From an uncultured Neomegalonema sp. (GTDB lineage: Bacteria; Pseudomonadota; Alphaproteobacteria; Rhodobacterales; Rhodobacteraceae): a stretch of DNA of 50,292 nucleotides. Location of the stretch: positions 1-50,292 of the forward strand of contig CALFFK010000027.1 in assembly GCA_937957975.1 (NCBI GenBank), given 5' to 3'. The position numbers were made by a program, and so were the translations under genes. Shown here piece by piece: positions 36,421-45,667 of this stretch; the stretch's first letter is position 1, and every line of letters starts with the position of its first letter. A model generated the notes under the pieces. The model searched no databases, was not told the origin of the DNA, and was given only the letters and a program-made list of their open reading frames with translations.

Positions 36421-37482
36421 ATGGCGATGCTTCGGGTAGCAGTGACTGGTGATACGGCGCGGCTCTACGACCCTGAGAACGGGACCGAAGCCCCTGCGTT
36501 GACCTCCGACATAATCCGCAAGGCAGCCCCCGATCTGGCCGACCGGACGCCTATTGTCATTCTGGTTCACGGGTATCGCTACGACCCTCATTCTGCTCCG
36601 CTGGTCAATCCGCACAAGACCTTGTTCGCTTTTGACCCAATTCGTCCCCGTAACGACCGTTGGCAGAAGACGGAAAGCTGGCCCCGTGGTCTTGGTTTCA
36701 CGCCCGAAGACACAATAGGACGTGAGGGACTATGCATTGCCTTCGGTTGGCCCAGCCGACCTCGCACGCGATTTGGACGGTTTTGCACCGCCTATGCCAA
36801 TGCCGAACGGGCAGGACGGGCGCTGTTACGTACTGTTGAGCTGTTGGCCCGTGTGCATCCGGGGCGACCGATTGATTTTGTCGCCCACAGCCTTGGCGCG
36901 CGGGTTGTGCTTTGCGCGATGCGTCTCGCTGCCCAGAGGCGTCGCCACGACTTGCTCGGAGCCATGGGGCGCGCGATCATGCTTGGGCCTGCGGAACTGG
37001 CCTTTGCGGCACGGGGCGCCCTGGCCAATGTGGATGCCGTCACACGCCGGGGTGGCCCTTGCATCTTCGCGATGTTGGCGCGCGAGAACGACGTGTTTGA
37101 TGCTTTACTGGAACATTTCGCCCCTGCCATTCCATTGCGTCGCAAGATTGGTATTGGAGCCTCTGGCCTTGGTGCAGGGCGGCGCAACTGGATCGATATT
37201 CAGATCGATCATCCCGATACGCTACACTGGCTTGCCGAACGCGGAGCGGTAATCGGCGGAGAGGTGCGTAGAGCGTGTCATTGGGGGGTTTATAACCGCC
37301 CAGGCACACTCGATCTTTACGCCGCGATCCTGCGTGACCGGGCGCGCTGGTCAATTCCGGCCCTGCGCGAAGAAGGCATACCGGAAGATCTGGAACCGCG
37401 CTGGTGCCGCATGCCATGGTTCCTGCGTCGCCGCCTTCCGGGCCGGGTCGATGTAACAATCGGAAGTGCAACAACTGTGTGA
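36421..37482 (+). CDS. Alpha/beta hydrolase (DUF900-like)
   Basis: A 353-residue hydrolase. The oxyanion strand PIVILVHGYRYDPHS (about residues 43-57), the segment CIAFGWPSRPRTRFG and the nucleophile elbow FVAHSLGARVVLCAM with catalytic Ser fit the DUF900 type of alpha/beta hydrolase; Asp is likely in ARENDVFD and His in QIDHPDT or RACHWGV. No signal peptide, so cytoplasmic. Substrate unknown. The ATG at 36421 has an excellent AGGAGG nine bases upstream; a GTG at 36391 is less likely. Confidence 0.82.
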   Translation: MAMLRVAVTGDTARLYDPENGTEAPALTSDIIRKAAPDLADRTPIVILVHGYRYDPHSAPLVNPHKTLFAFDPIRPRNDRWQKTESWPRGLGFTPEDTIGREGLCIAFGWPSRPRTRFGRFCTAYANAERAGRALLRTVELLARVHPGRPIDFVAHSLGARVVLCAMRLAAQRRRHDLLGAMGRAIMLGPAELAFAARGALANVDAVTRRGGPCIFAMLARENDVFDALLEHFAPAIPLRRKIGIGASGLGAGRRNWIDIQIDHPDTLHWLAERGAVIGGEVRRACHWGVYNRPGTLDLYAAILRDRARWSIPALREEGIPEDLEPRWCRMPWFLRRRLPGRVDVTIGSATTV

Positions 37483-37600
37483 TCCACATAAAATGTGAAC
37501 AAAAAAGCACCCGAATCAAGCGTGATATGATGAGAATGTGGAACCATCAGGGCTTTTAATTGGTCCTATCATTCATATGCACAGCGCATAGGGTCAGCGT

Positions 37601-38773
37601 ATGTCCCGCGTTGTTCTTCTCGCTCTATTCTTGTTTGCGGTGTTCCTGCAAGCGGGAACCTATGGGCTGACTTTCCTGCTGCCAGACCTGTTCGCGACCT
37701 TTGATGCAGATGAACGCGATGTGGGATTGATGTTGTCGATCACTGCTTTGGTGACACTCATAACAGTTTATTTTTCAGGGCATCTTTCGGATGCATTGGG
37801 GCGGATGCGAACGCTGGGGCTGTCCGGCTTCACCATTACGGGGGCGCTGTTCCTTTATGCCGAAGCGCAGGAAATCGGGCCATCGCTGGTGTTGGCCAGC
37901 GCATTGATCGGTTTTGGATGGGGACTGATGTACACCCTTGCGCCTGTGGTCCTGACGCGATTGAGCGGTGAGGGAAACCGGGTGCAAGTGTTCTCGCTCT
38001 ACTCGGTGTTCCTGATGGCCGGGTTCGGCATATCGCCGGTTTACACCTCATGGCTGGAGGCATGGGGATTTGGGTTGCGTGATACTTTTCGCATGGTGGG
38101 TGTATTCTGCACGGTCAGCGGGATCATCTTCCTGACACTGAGACAGGCAATGGCGCACCATGCAGTGGCGGAAGCGGCAGGGACGCGCTCGCGGCTGTCA
38201 TTGAAGGCGATAACGGCGATCATGCGCTCACGCGGCTGGTTGCCAATCATAATGGTTTGTCTCGGCGCATCCGTCTTCGCAGGAGTGAACAATTTCCAGA
38301 CGGTGATCGCAAAGGAAGAAGGGTTAAAATACGCAGATTACTTCCTCGTATATACGGGAACCACAGTCCTTTGCCGGATTGCTCTCGCCGGATGGCGTGG
38401 GGGCAAGACACCCTATCTAATGATTGGATTGTTGCAGCTTGTGATGAGCGCGAGTGCATTGTCCTTTCTTTTTATCGGCGGCAGTCAGAGCGTGTATATG
38501 CTTTGCGCAATCCTGTTCGCAATCGGGTACGGAGCGTCCTATCCAATACTGGCCGCAATGGCAGCAAACGACGCACAAAACGGATTGGTCGCACAGACTG
38601 TACAGCTTTTCTCGCTGACCTATTTCATCGGCATTTTTGGGTTTCCGTATGTCGCCGGGTTGCTGTTGGTGGAGCATGGCATCCCCGTGATGTTGGTCGT
38701 CGTGGCCGCGTTGGCGGCAATCGAGGCGACGATGGCACTCCAGCGTTATCGGGGCGACAGGCGCAACCAGTAG
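37601..38773 (+). CDS. MFS transporter
   Basis: A 390-residue major facilitator protein with about twelve hydrophobic helices. The loop 2-3 motif is visible in GHLSDALGRMRTLGLSGF, resembling the MFS signature GxLaDrxGRkxxl. Substrate cannot be told. The final 28 bases overlap the end of the convergent MFS gene on the other strand, so the C-termini share DNA. Confidence 0.9.
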   Translation: MSRVVLLALFLFAVFLQAGTYGLTFLLPDLFATFDADERDVGLMLSITALVTLITVYFSGHLSDALGRMRTLGLSGFTITGALFLYAEAQEIGPSLVLASALIGFGWGLMYTLAPVVLTRLSGEGNRVQVFSLYSVFLMAGFGISPVYTSWLEAWGFGLRDTFRMVGVFCTVSGIIFLTLRQAMAHHAVAEAAGTRSRLSLKAITAIMRSRGWLPIIMVCLGASVFAGVNNFQTVIAKEEGLKYADYFLVYTGTTVLCRIALAGWRGGKTPYLMIGLLQLVMSASALSFLFIGGSQSVYMLCAILFAIGYGASYPILAAMAANDAQNGLVAQTVQLFSLTYFIGIFGFPYVAGLLLVEHGIPVMLVVVAALAAIEATMALQRYRGDRRNQ

Positions 38774-39903
38774 AGCAATCCTGCAATCAACGCGATAGCA
38801 ACCATGCCATGCAGAATCTCCGGTGAAACACGCGTTAGCAGGAAACCTGTCACAAGTGGACCAAACGCAGCCCCAAGATCGCGCCATGCCTGCATCCGCG
38901 CGAGCGGCCCCAACGCTTCCTGATCCGCGCCAATACCCTGCGTAATCACTGCGGGTCCAAGCGACGCCAATGCACCGCGAAACACAAGCATCAGCAACGC
39001 CCCGAACACCGTGAAGCCCGCCGCCACAAAGGCAAATCCAAGGGTCATCAAGGCCACTGACAAACCGAACACCCTGTGCGCGCCCGACCTGTCTGCAATC
39101 CAACCAAACAGGGGCGCGGCAATGGCCTCACCGAAATGCCGCATGGCCAGCAAGGCTCCACCACTCATCACCGCTACGGACAGGCAGGTATCGCGCGCAA
39201 AAATCAGCGTAATTGAGAGTGCAAAGACCCCATCCACACCATATCCCTGCATAAAGAACAGGGTATCGACAGGCGTAGGTCGCGCCAGTGAAGGGGTTTT
39301 CAAAGATGGTTTTGTGGCCCTGCCCCGCTCCGGCAAAATAAACGCGATCACGATAGATAAAGCCGTTGGTATCGCCAGAATAACGAATGCTGTCTGCGGG
39401 CCAACCTTTCCAACCAGCCACGCACCCCCCAGAAGCGCAAGGATTGGGCCGATCCTCTGGATTGCCTGACCTATGCCAACGCGCGCGCCGACTTGCGCAC
39501 GAGACTCAACTGCATAAGCAAGACAGACCAGAAGGAGCGTAGCGTAGGTCAAACCCCATAGAATCCGGGCAATCAACAAAACCACCGGACCTTGCCCAAA
39601 CCCATAAAGGGTTGTCGAAATGGTCGCAAGAACCGTTGCCATGATGCAGATGCGCCGAACACCAAGTGCATAGGTCAGCCGCGCGATCATCCCGTAAGCG
39701 AAGACCCTTACAAAACGGTTTACGGAGAGCATCACCCCAACCCAGGGCAACGTCAGGCCGAAATCACCGGCATATGCGGGAAGAACCGCGTAGAGCAGCG
39801 CATCGCCGAGCAAGGCCAGTGACAGAATCGAAGACGATGCGATAACCGTGTGCCAACCACTGGAGGCGGGGGAAGAACCACCCCCTCCGGTGGTCGTGGT
39901 CAA
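38746..39903 (-). CDS. MFS transporter
   Basis: A 385-residue permease with twelve predicted helices and MFS-like loops (GMIARLTYALGVRRICIMATV; GWIADRSGAHRVFGLSVAL). The proposed start is a TTG at 39903 that overlaps the stop of the SseB-like gene (TTGA), which gives an N-terminus of Thr, Gly and Ser before the first helix. No strong ribosome site is visible, so the exact start is uncertain, but the overlap suggests translational coupling. Not closely similar by eye to the convergent MFS protein. Confidence 0.86.
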   Translation of the reverse strand: MTTTTGGGGSSPASSGWHTVIASSSILSLALLGDALLYAVLPAYAGDFGLTLPWVGVMLSVNRFVRVFAYGMIARLTYALGVRRICIMATVLATISTTLYGFGQGPVVLLIARILWGLTYATLLLVCLAYAVESRAQVGARVGIGQAIQRIGPILALLGGAWLVGKVGPQTAFVILAIPTALSIVIAFILPERGRATKPSLKTPSLARPTPVDTLFFMQGYGVDGVFALSITLIFARDTCLSVAVMSGGALLAMRHFGEAIAAPLFGWIADRSGAHRVFGLSVALMTLGFAFVAAGFTVFGALLMLVFRGALASLGPAVITQGIGADQEALGPLARMQAWRDLGAAFGPLVTGFLLTRVSPEILHGMVAIALIAGLLYWLRLSPR

Positions 39904-40724
39904 TGGATCGAGCCGACCTGAACAACAGGAAGGTTGAGGCCGACCTTGCGTGCCTTGTTCATCAAGGGGCTGTTTGCCGCAAGCAACGCCACCTCAACCG
40001 GACGCGTACCATCGAAAGCGCCCCGTGCCGTTTCGGCAAGTGCTTCAGCCACGGCATTGGCATCGCGCAGACCTCGCTCGCTGGTTGCCACACCAAGCAC
40101 GACCCGACGCTCTGCCTCGTCCTGCCCCGCATCGATCCCCAACGAGAAGAAAACCGCTTCATCGATTTCCCGGCGCAAGCCCGCGATCCGCGCAGCAATG
40201 CGGGCAACGATCTCTGTATCCAATGCAGGAGGGGCCGTTACTTCCAGCGCAGTTCCGGCGGCAATTTCATCAGATTCGCCTGCTTCCACTGCGCGTTCAT
40301 GCAGCCACTTCACCATTTCCGCAGGAACCACGACAGAAGACGGTGCTACACCGATATTGAGTGCGACCTGCTGCTCCCCATCAAACATCTCAAACAACTG
40401 ACGTCCCGTCAGGCCAACATAGTCGATTGGCTCATCAGTCCAGGTAGCGAGGCGTTCCTCGGTATCAAAGATCAACAGCGTCGGTTGGTCCTCAACTTCG
40501 TAGAAAATCGGTTCGATGGCGCTCGCGGCCGCTTCTGACTGATTACCATCATCATCAAAAGCACGGTCGATAGGCAGGAAAATCGTCGCCGCAAACAGGG
40601 CGTCATAGAATCCAGCGGTCTCTTCAGGATCGTTGCGCGCACGCTCAAACGCCAAATCGAGCGGCGTCTCGATGGAAGGGGCCATGGGTCCGGCGGTGTC
40701 ATCGTCGCGTTCGTCTTCGTCCAT
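39900..40724 (-). CDS. SseB-family protein
   Basis: A 274-residue acidic cytoplasmic protein. Residues about 20-130 match the SseB N-terminal domain by pattern (RNDPEETAGFYDALFAATIF; PTLLIFDTEERLATW; FDGEQQVALNIG), and the C-terminal half resembles the SseB C-terminal domain (FFSLGIDAGQDEAERRVVLG). The family is named after an enhanced serine-sensitivity gene, and its function is unclear. Start taken at the ATG at 40724; a TTG at 40757 is in frame. It overlaps the MFS start by four bases, so both may act together. Confidence 0.82.
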   Translation of the reverse strand: MDEDERDDDTAGPMAPSIETPLDLAFERARNDPEETAGFYDALFAATIFLPIDRAFDDDGNQSEAAASAIEPIFYEVEDQPTLLIFDTEERLATWTDEPIDYVGLTGRQLFEMFDGEQQVALNIGVAPSSVVVPAEMVKWLHERAVEAGESDEIAAGTALEVTAPPALDTEIVARIAARIAGLRREIDEAVFFSLGIDAGQDEAERRVVLGVATSERGLRDANAVAEALAETARGAFDGTRPVEVALLAANSPLMNKARKVGLNLPVVQVGSIH

Positions 40725-40817
40725 CGGTCTCAGTGTCCGTGGGTTGCGGAAAATCAATCCAGCCTTCGCGCGGAGTCAGGGGGTTTGTCAAAGGAAATGC
40801 GGTCAGGGCCAATACAA

Positions 40818-40845
40818 ACAAGGCCGCCCCTGGGGACGGCCTTGT
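40818..40845 (-). terminator. Terminator after glnA, minus strand
   Basis: On the minus strand ACAAGGCCG pairs with CGGCCTTGT, extended by CCCC/GGGG across one bulge, then TTGTATT follows. It lies 27 bases after the glnA stop. Confidence 0.8.
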
Positions 40846-40871
40846 CGAGTAGAGTGGGTGTAGAGCAAGGA

Positions 40872-42281
40872 TTAGCAGGAGTAGTAGAGCTTGAACTCAA
40901 CCGGGTGCGGCGTGTGTTCGTACTCGATGTTTTCTTCCATCTTCAGGTCAATATAGCCGTCGATCTGGCTCTGGCTGAAAACATCACCCTTGAGCAGAAA
41001 GGCATGGTCTTCCTTAAGAGCATCAAGAGCTTCACGGAGTGATCCGCAAACAGTGGGAATATCGGCAAGTTCCTCAGGCGGCAGATCGTAGAGATCCTTA
41101 TCCGAGGGATCGCCGGGATGGATCTTGTTCTCGATGCCATCAAGACCGGCCATCAGCAGAGCGGCAAAGCACAGATACGGGTTCGCCGCCGGATCGGGGA
41201 AGCGGGCCTCCACGCGCTTGGCTTTGGGCGACTCGGTCCATGGAATGCGGATACAGCCCGAACGGTTGCGAGCCGAATAGGCGCGCAGGACGGGCGCTTC
41301 GAAACCGGGGATCAGGCGCTTGTAGCTGTTGGTCGATGGGTTCGTGAAGGCGTTGAGCGCCTTGGCGTGTTTGAGGATACCACCAATGAAATACAGCGCC
41401 TCATCCGACAGATCGGCATAACCATTCCCGGCGAACAGCGGTTTGCCGTCCTTCCAGATCGACATATTGACGTGCATTCCGGTGCCATTATCACCCGCGA
41501 TGGGCTTGGGCATAAACGTGGCTGATTTGCCATAGGCGGCGGCGACGTTGTGGATGACGTATTTGTATTTCTGAAGGTTGTCGGCCTGCTCAGTCAGTGA
41601 TCCGAAGATCATGCCAAGCTCATGCTGGGATGCTGCAACCTCGTGGTGGTGCTTGTCTACCTTCATGCCGATCTGCTTCATGGTCGAAAGCATCTCGGAG
41701 CGCATGTCCTGCCCTGCATCGATAGGGTTGACCGGGAAATACCCTCCCTTGACGCCGGGGCGGTGGCCCGTATTGCCCATTTCGTACTCGGTCCACGAGT
41801 TCCATGGGCTGTCAGCCGCATCAACCTCGTAAGCGACGCGTTCCATAGAAACGTCATAACGCACATTATCGAAGATAAAGAACTCGGCTTCCGGCCCAAA
41901 ATACGAGACATCACCGATACCGGAAGATTTGAGATAGGCCTCGGCCTTGTTCGCCGTGCCGCGAGGGTCGCGTTCGTATGGCTCGCCCGTGTCCGGCTCG
42001 ACCACATCAGCGAAAATCGCCATGGTTTTCTGCGCATAGAACGGATCAATATAAGCGGACGAGCAATCAAGCATCAGCTTCATGTCGGAATTTTCGATGC
42101 TCTTCCATCCGGCGATAGACGAGCCGTCGAACATATAGCCTTCCTCAAACCAGTCCTCATCGACGATATCGACGATGGCTGTCACATGCTGCATCTTGCC
42201 GCGCGGATCGGTGAAGCGGATGTCAATATATTCGACTCCCTCATCCTTGATCTGCTTGAGGAGGGTCTTTGCGTCGCTCAT
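40872..42281 (-). CDS. glnA: Glutamine synthetase type I
   Basis: Makes glutamine from glutamate and ammonia; forms a dodecamer. The 469 residues match GSI-beta length and show MFDGSSIAGW, FGPEAEFFIFD, the GDNGTGMHVNMSIWKDGKPLF segment and the adenylylation loop KDLYDLPPEE. The Tyr is residue 398 counting Met, equivalent to E. coli Tyr397, so activity is likely controlled by GlnE. Start at 42281 is preceded by AAAGGAT. It lies 100 bases after glnB on the same strand and ends before a strong terminator, forming a glnBA operon. Confidence 0.98.
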   Translation of the reverse strand: MSDAKTLLKQIKDEGVEYIDIRFTDPRGKMQHVTAIVDIVDEDWFEEGYMFDGSSIAGWKSIENSDMKLMLDCSSAYIDPFYAQKTMAIFADVVEPDTGEPYERDPRGTANKAEAYLKSSGIGDVSYFGPEAEFFIFDNVRYDVSMERVAYEVDAADSPWNSWTEYEMGNTGHRPGVKGGYFPVNPIDAGQDMRSEMLSTMKQIGMKVDKHHHEVAASQHELGMIFGSLTEQADNLQKYKYVIHNVAAAYGKSATFMPKPIAGDNGTGMHVNMSIWKDGKPLFAGNGYADLSDEALYFIGGILKHAKALNAFTNPSTNSYKRLIPGFEAPVLRAYSARNRSGCIRIPWTESPKAKRVEARFPDPAANPYLCFAALLMAGLDGIENKIHPGDPSDKDLYDLPPEELADIPTVCGSLREALDALKEDHAFLLKGDVFSQSQIDGYIDLKMEENIEYEHTPHPVEFKLYYSC

Positions 42282-42381
42282 TGGTCTTATCCTTTCGTTG
42301 GAATTCTCGTGCGGGACCGCTTTGCTGCGGATGACCCGGCTTTGCTTTTCATTTCCGCAAAAAATTAGGGGGGAGGTGGCG

Positions 42382-42822
<441 letters not shown>

Positions 42823-42859
42823 TTAACAGCGCAATAGCGTTTATTTATTTGCACTTTTT

Positions 42860-43160
42860 TTAGGCGCGCTGCCTGTTTTTAAGGCATCCAAACATCTTAT
42901 GGAACCGCTCGCCTTCGACCAAATTCACGCCATCGGTAGTGACAACATGACGAACCTCAAACTCACGAAGCGCGCCGGACGCCGGGTTGGCGGACACGAT
43001 CTTCGAATAATAGCATGTCGAAGCGGGTCATCATCATGGCCTCGACCCGGTTGCAGAGGATATTCCAGAAGCCTTGGCCGCCATTCTCAGGCAGGTTCTC
43101 AACTGGAAGTTACCGCAAACAAGCGACCAAGCTTGACATCGTGCGATTTTATTGATGCAC
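42860..43160 (-). pseudogene. Decayed reading frame with frameshifts upstream of glnB
   Basis: No intact gene longer than about 45 codons is present, yet consecutive minus-strand frames read like one protein. First KSHDVKLGRLFAV (from about 43160), then a shift to ENGGQGFWNILCNRVEAMMM continuing TRFDML (43109-42990), then, after a one-base shift near 43010, YYSKIVSANPASGALREFEV continuing RHVVTTDGVNLVEGERFHK to a TAA at 42862-42860. I do not recognise the family. The order and lack of gaps suggest a gene inactivated by two indels; sequencing error is possible. Boundaries are approximate. Confidence 0.45.
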
Positions 43161-43204
43161 CGCTCCCATGCCGTTGATATAGAGCGCGGCGGAGCGCGAC
43201 CGTT

Positions 43205-43289
<85 letters not shown>

Positions 43290-43382
43290 GCGCTTCGCCA
43301 ATACGTTCAGGGGTTCACCCTGTTCGCAAGCCGCATGGAAACGACCCAATTTTGTAACGACGAAGAAGATCAGGACCAGACG

Positions 43383-44714
43383 ATGCAAGTGACGGAAAGC
43401 AAATCGGACGGGTTGATCCGCGTCTACGACATCACCATCCCCGGCGCGACGCTCGAAGGGACGATCACATCCAAGCTCACGGAAGCGCAGGCAACCGTAG
43501 AGCTGAAGGGCTTCCGCAAGGGCAAAGTGCCCCTGAAGCTGCTTCGTCAGAAATTCGGCCAAAGCCTTCTTGGTGAGAGTATTCAGGAACTGGTTGACGG
43601 CACGGTTCGTGATCTCGTCGCCGAGAAAGACCATCGCCCTGCGATGACCCCTGACATCAAGATGACGAATGAAGATTTCAACGAGGGTGACGACATCAAT
43701 CTCACCGTCGCTTACGAACTTCTGCCTGATGTTCCGGAAGTCGATTTCAAAGCCATCGAACTGGAGAAGATGGTCGTAAAAGTCGAAGAAAGCGCCGTAG
43801 ACGAAGCTTTGGAACGCTTGGCCGCTGACGCTGTTAATTACGAAACCGCCGATAAGGCCGCAGAAGACAAGGATCAGGTTGTCATCGACTTCGCCGGTAA
43901 AATGGATGGCGAATTGTTCGAAGGCGGTTCCGCCGAAGATTTTCCGCTCGTTCTTGGTTCCAACCAATTTGTTCCAGGTTTTGAGGAGCAGCTCACGGGC
44001 TTGAAGGCAGGTGATACAAAAACCGTCGAACTCACGATGCCCGAAGAATATGGCAACAAGGAACTTGCCGGAAAAGCCGTCGCCTTCGACGTCACCGTCA
44101 AGGAAATAAAAGCCCCGCAAGCCGCTGAATTGGATGACGAATTCGCAAAGCGTTTTGGCATGGAAACACTTGCGTCTCTTAAAGACGACATCCGTGCCCG
44201 CGTTGGAGGTGAGTTCGAACAGGCATCGCGCGCGCACATCAAGCGTAAGCTGTTGGATGCACTGGACGAACGCGTGGAATTCGAATTACCGCCGACCATG
44301 CTCGAAATCGAAGCAAAGCAGGTGGCGCACCAGCTTTGGCATGATGACAACCCCGACGTCGAAGGCCACGATCACCCCGAACCTGAGCCAAACGAAGACC
44401 ATAATAAAATTGCCCGCCGTCGCGTAATGCTCGGCCTTCTGCTTGCCCATGTCGGTTCAGAAAACGAGATTTCAGTCACCGAAGACGAACTGCGCGATGT
44501 TATGATCCAGCAAGCTCGCCAATATCCCGGACAGGAACGTCAGTTCATCGAATGGGTGCAGGGCAATCAGCAAGCGATCAACGAGATGCAGGCTCCGATT
44601 TTCGAAGACAAGGTCGTCGATCTGATCCTCAGTCAGGCAAATATCTCAGAGAAGACCGTTACGAAGGACGAATTGGAGAAGGCACTAGAGGATCTTGAAT
44701 CCGACTCGGTCTGA
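43383..44714 (+). CDS. tig: Trigger factor (ribosome-bound chaperone/PPIase)
   Basis: Binds nascent chains at the ribosome exit. The 443 residues contain the N-terminal ribosome-binding signature region (GFRKGKVPLKLLRQKFG, near residues 43-60, matching the GFRxGxxP motif), the FKBP-type PPIase domain (about 150-235: VVIDFAGKMDGELFEGG; VPGFEEQLTGLKAGDTKTVELTMPEEY within two segments) and the helical C-terminal chaperone domain. Start at 43383 is the family start, with AGGA upstream; the frame opens further back through the tRNA. A terminator follows, then clpP. Confidence 0.97.
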   Translation: MQVTESKSDGLIRVYDITIPGATLEGTITSKLTEAQATVELKGFRKGKVPLKLLRQKFGQSLLGESIQELVDGTVRDLVAEKDHRPAMTPDIKMTNEDFNEGDDINLTVAYELLPDVPEVDFKAIELEKMVVKVEESAVDEALERLAADAVNYETADKAAEDKDQVVIDFAGKMDGELFEGGSAEDFPLVLGSNQFVPGFEEQLTGLKAGDTKTVELTMPEEYGNKELAGKAVAFDVTVKEIKAPQAAELDDEFAKRFGMETLASLKDDIRARVGGEFEQASRAHIKRKLLDALDERVEFELPPTMLEIEAKQVAHQLWHDDNPDVEGHDHPEPEPNEDHNKIARRRVMLGLLLAHVGSENEISVTEDELRDVMIQQARQYPGQERQFIEWVQGNQQAINEMQAPIFEDKVVDLILSQANISEKTVTKDELEKALEDLESDSV

Positions 44715-44727
44715 CCCACATAAAAAC

Positions 44728-44755
44728 AGGGCGCGCTGCTTCTATTTCGCGCCCT
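44728..44755 (+). terminator. Terminator after tig
   Basis: AGGGCGCG and CGCGCCCT form a perfect eight-base stem with a 12-base loop, followed by CTTCACCCTTCCTT. The tail is only moderately T-rich. Confidence 0.7.
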
Positions 44756-44865
44756 CTTCACCCTTCCTTCACGGCCTGCGGTCAATTATTTATTGTGCTC
44801 ACCTCGCAACGGCGGGAAGCATATGAATCTTGCGATCCACAGGCGATCGATATTCGGAGCGCGAC

Positions 44866-45504
44866 ATGAGAGATCCCGTCGATACTTATATGAACACCCT
44901 CGTACCGATGGTTGTCGAACAGACCAGCCGGGGCGAACGGTCATACGACATCTATTCGCGCTTGCTGAAAGAGCGGATCATGTTTGTCTCCGGCCCTATC
45001 CATGACGGCATGTCAACCCTGATGGTGGCGCAACTTCTGTTTCTCGAAGCCGAGAATCCGAAGAAAGAAATCGCCATGTACATCAACAGCCCCGGCGGTG
45101 TCGTCACATCGGGCCTGTCGATCTACGATACGATGCAATACATCAAACCGAAGGTACAGACCCTGTGCATCGGTCAGGCAGCGTCTATGGGTTCGCTGCT
45201 CTTGACTGCCGGGGCAAAAGACATGCGATTCTCGCTTCCGAACAGTCGTATCATGGTGCACCAACCTTCCGGCGGTTTTCAGGGCCAGGCGTCTGACATC
45301 GAGATTCAGGCACGCGAAATCCTTGAGCTTCGCAAACGCCTTAATCAAATCTACGTTCACCATACCGGTCGTAAGCTGGACGAGGTTGAAAAAGCTCTTG
45401 AGCGCGATACCTTCATGACTGCTGAAAAGGCGAAAGACTGGGGCCTGATCGACGAAATTGTTGAGAGCCGCGCCGACGTGACGGATGGCGAAGACGACAA
45501 GTGA
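44866..45504 (+). CDS. clpP: ATP-dependent Clp protease proteolytic subunit
   Basis: Serine protease that forms the two-ring ClpP barrel. In the 212 residues the catalytic triad is visible: Ser107 ([10 protein letters not shown]), His132 ([10 protein letters not shown]) and Asp181 ([10 protein letters not shown]), with the oxyanion segment [12 protein letters not shown]. Start at 44866 (MRDPVDTYM) is preceded by GGAG. Length is typical. It works with ClpX, encoded 160 bases downstream. Confidence 0.98.
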   Translation: MRDPVDTYMNTLVPMVVEQTSRGERSYDIYSRLLKERIMFVSGPIHDGMSTLMVAQLLFLEAENPKKEIAMYINSPGGVVTSGLSIYDTMQYIKPKVQTLCIGQAASMGSLLLTAGAKDMRFSLPNSRIMVHQPSGGFQGQASDIEIQAREILELRKRLNQIYVHHTGRKLDEVEKALERDTFMTAEKAKDWGLIDEIVESRADVTDGEDDK

Positions 45505-45667
45505 GCGTGATTGTGCGCGAGATGGATTTCCTTCACGCGCAGGATTACAAGACAATTTAGGTATTGCCTTTCGCGCCGATGCCGAAAGAATTGGCCCCGA
45601 AGTCGCATGGGCGTTAGCATCGGGTAAACAGGCCAGCCGCATGGCGGCTCGGGGAGAAAACGAATGA
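45485..45667 (+). CDS. Possible 60-residue protein between clpP and clpX
   Basis: An open frame from ATG 45485 (inside the end of clpP) to a TGA overlapping the clpX start as ATGA. The second half reads [20 protein letters not shown] and continues with [16 protein letters not shown], which looks like a soluble helical protein. The two overlaps suggest translational coupling, but no ribosome site is evident for its own start, and no family is recognised. It may be a real small gene or simply open intergenic DNA. Confidence 0.35.
   Translation: MAKTTSERDCARDGFPSRAGLQDNLGIAFRADAERIGPEVAWALASGKQASRMAARGENE

Noticed and set aside
42899-43177. 92-codon plus-strand frame upstream of tRNA-Leu
   Set aside because: Ser/Arg-rich low-quality translation; the minus-strand frames over the same DNA look far more like protein.
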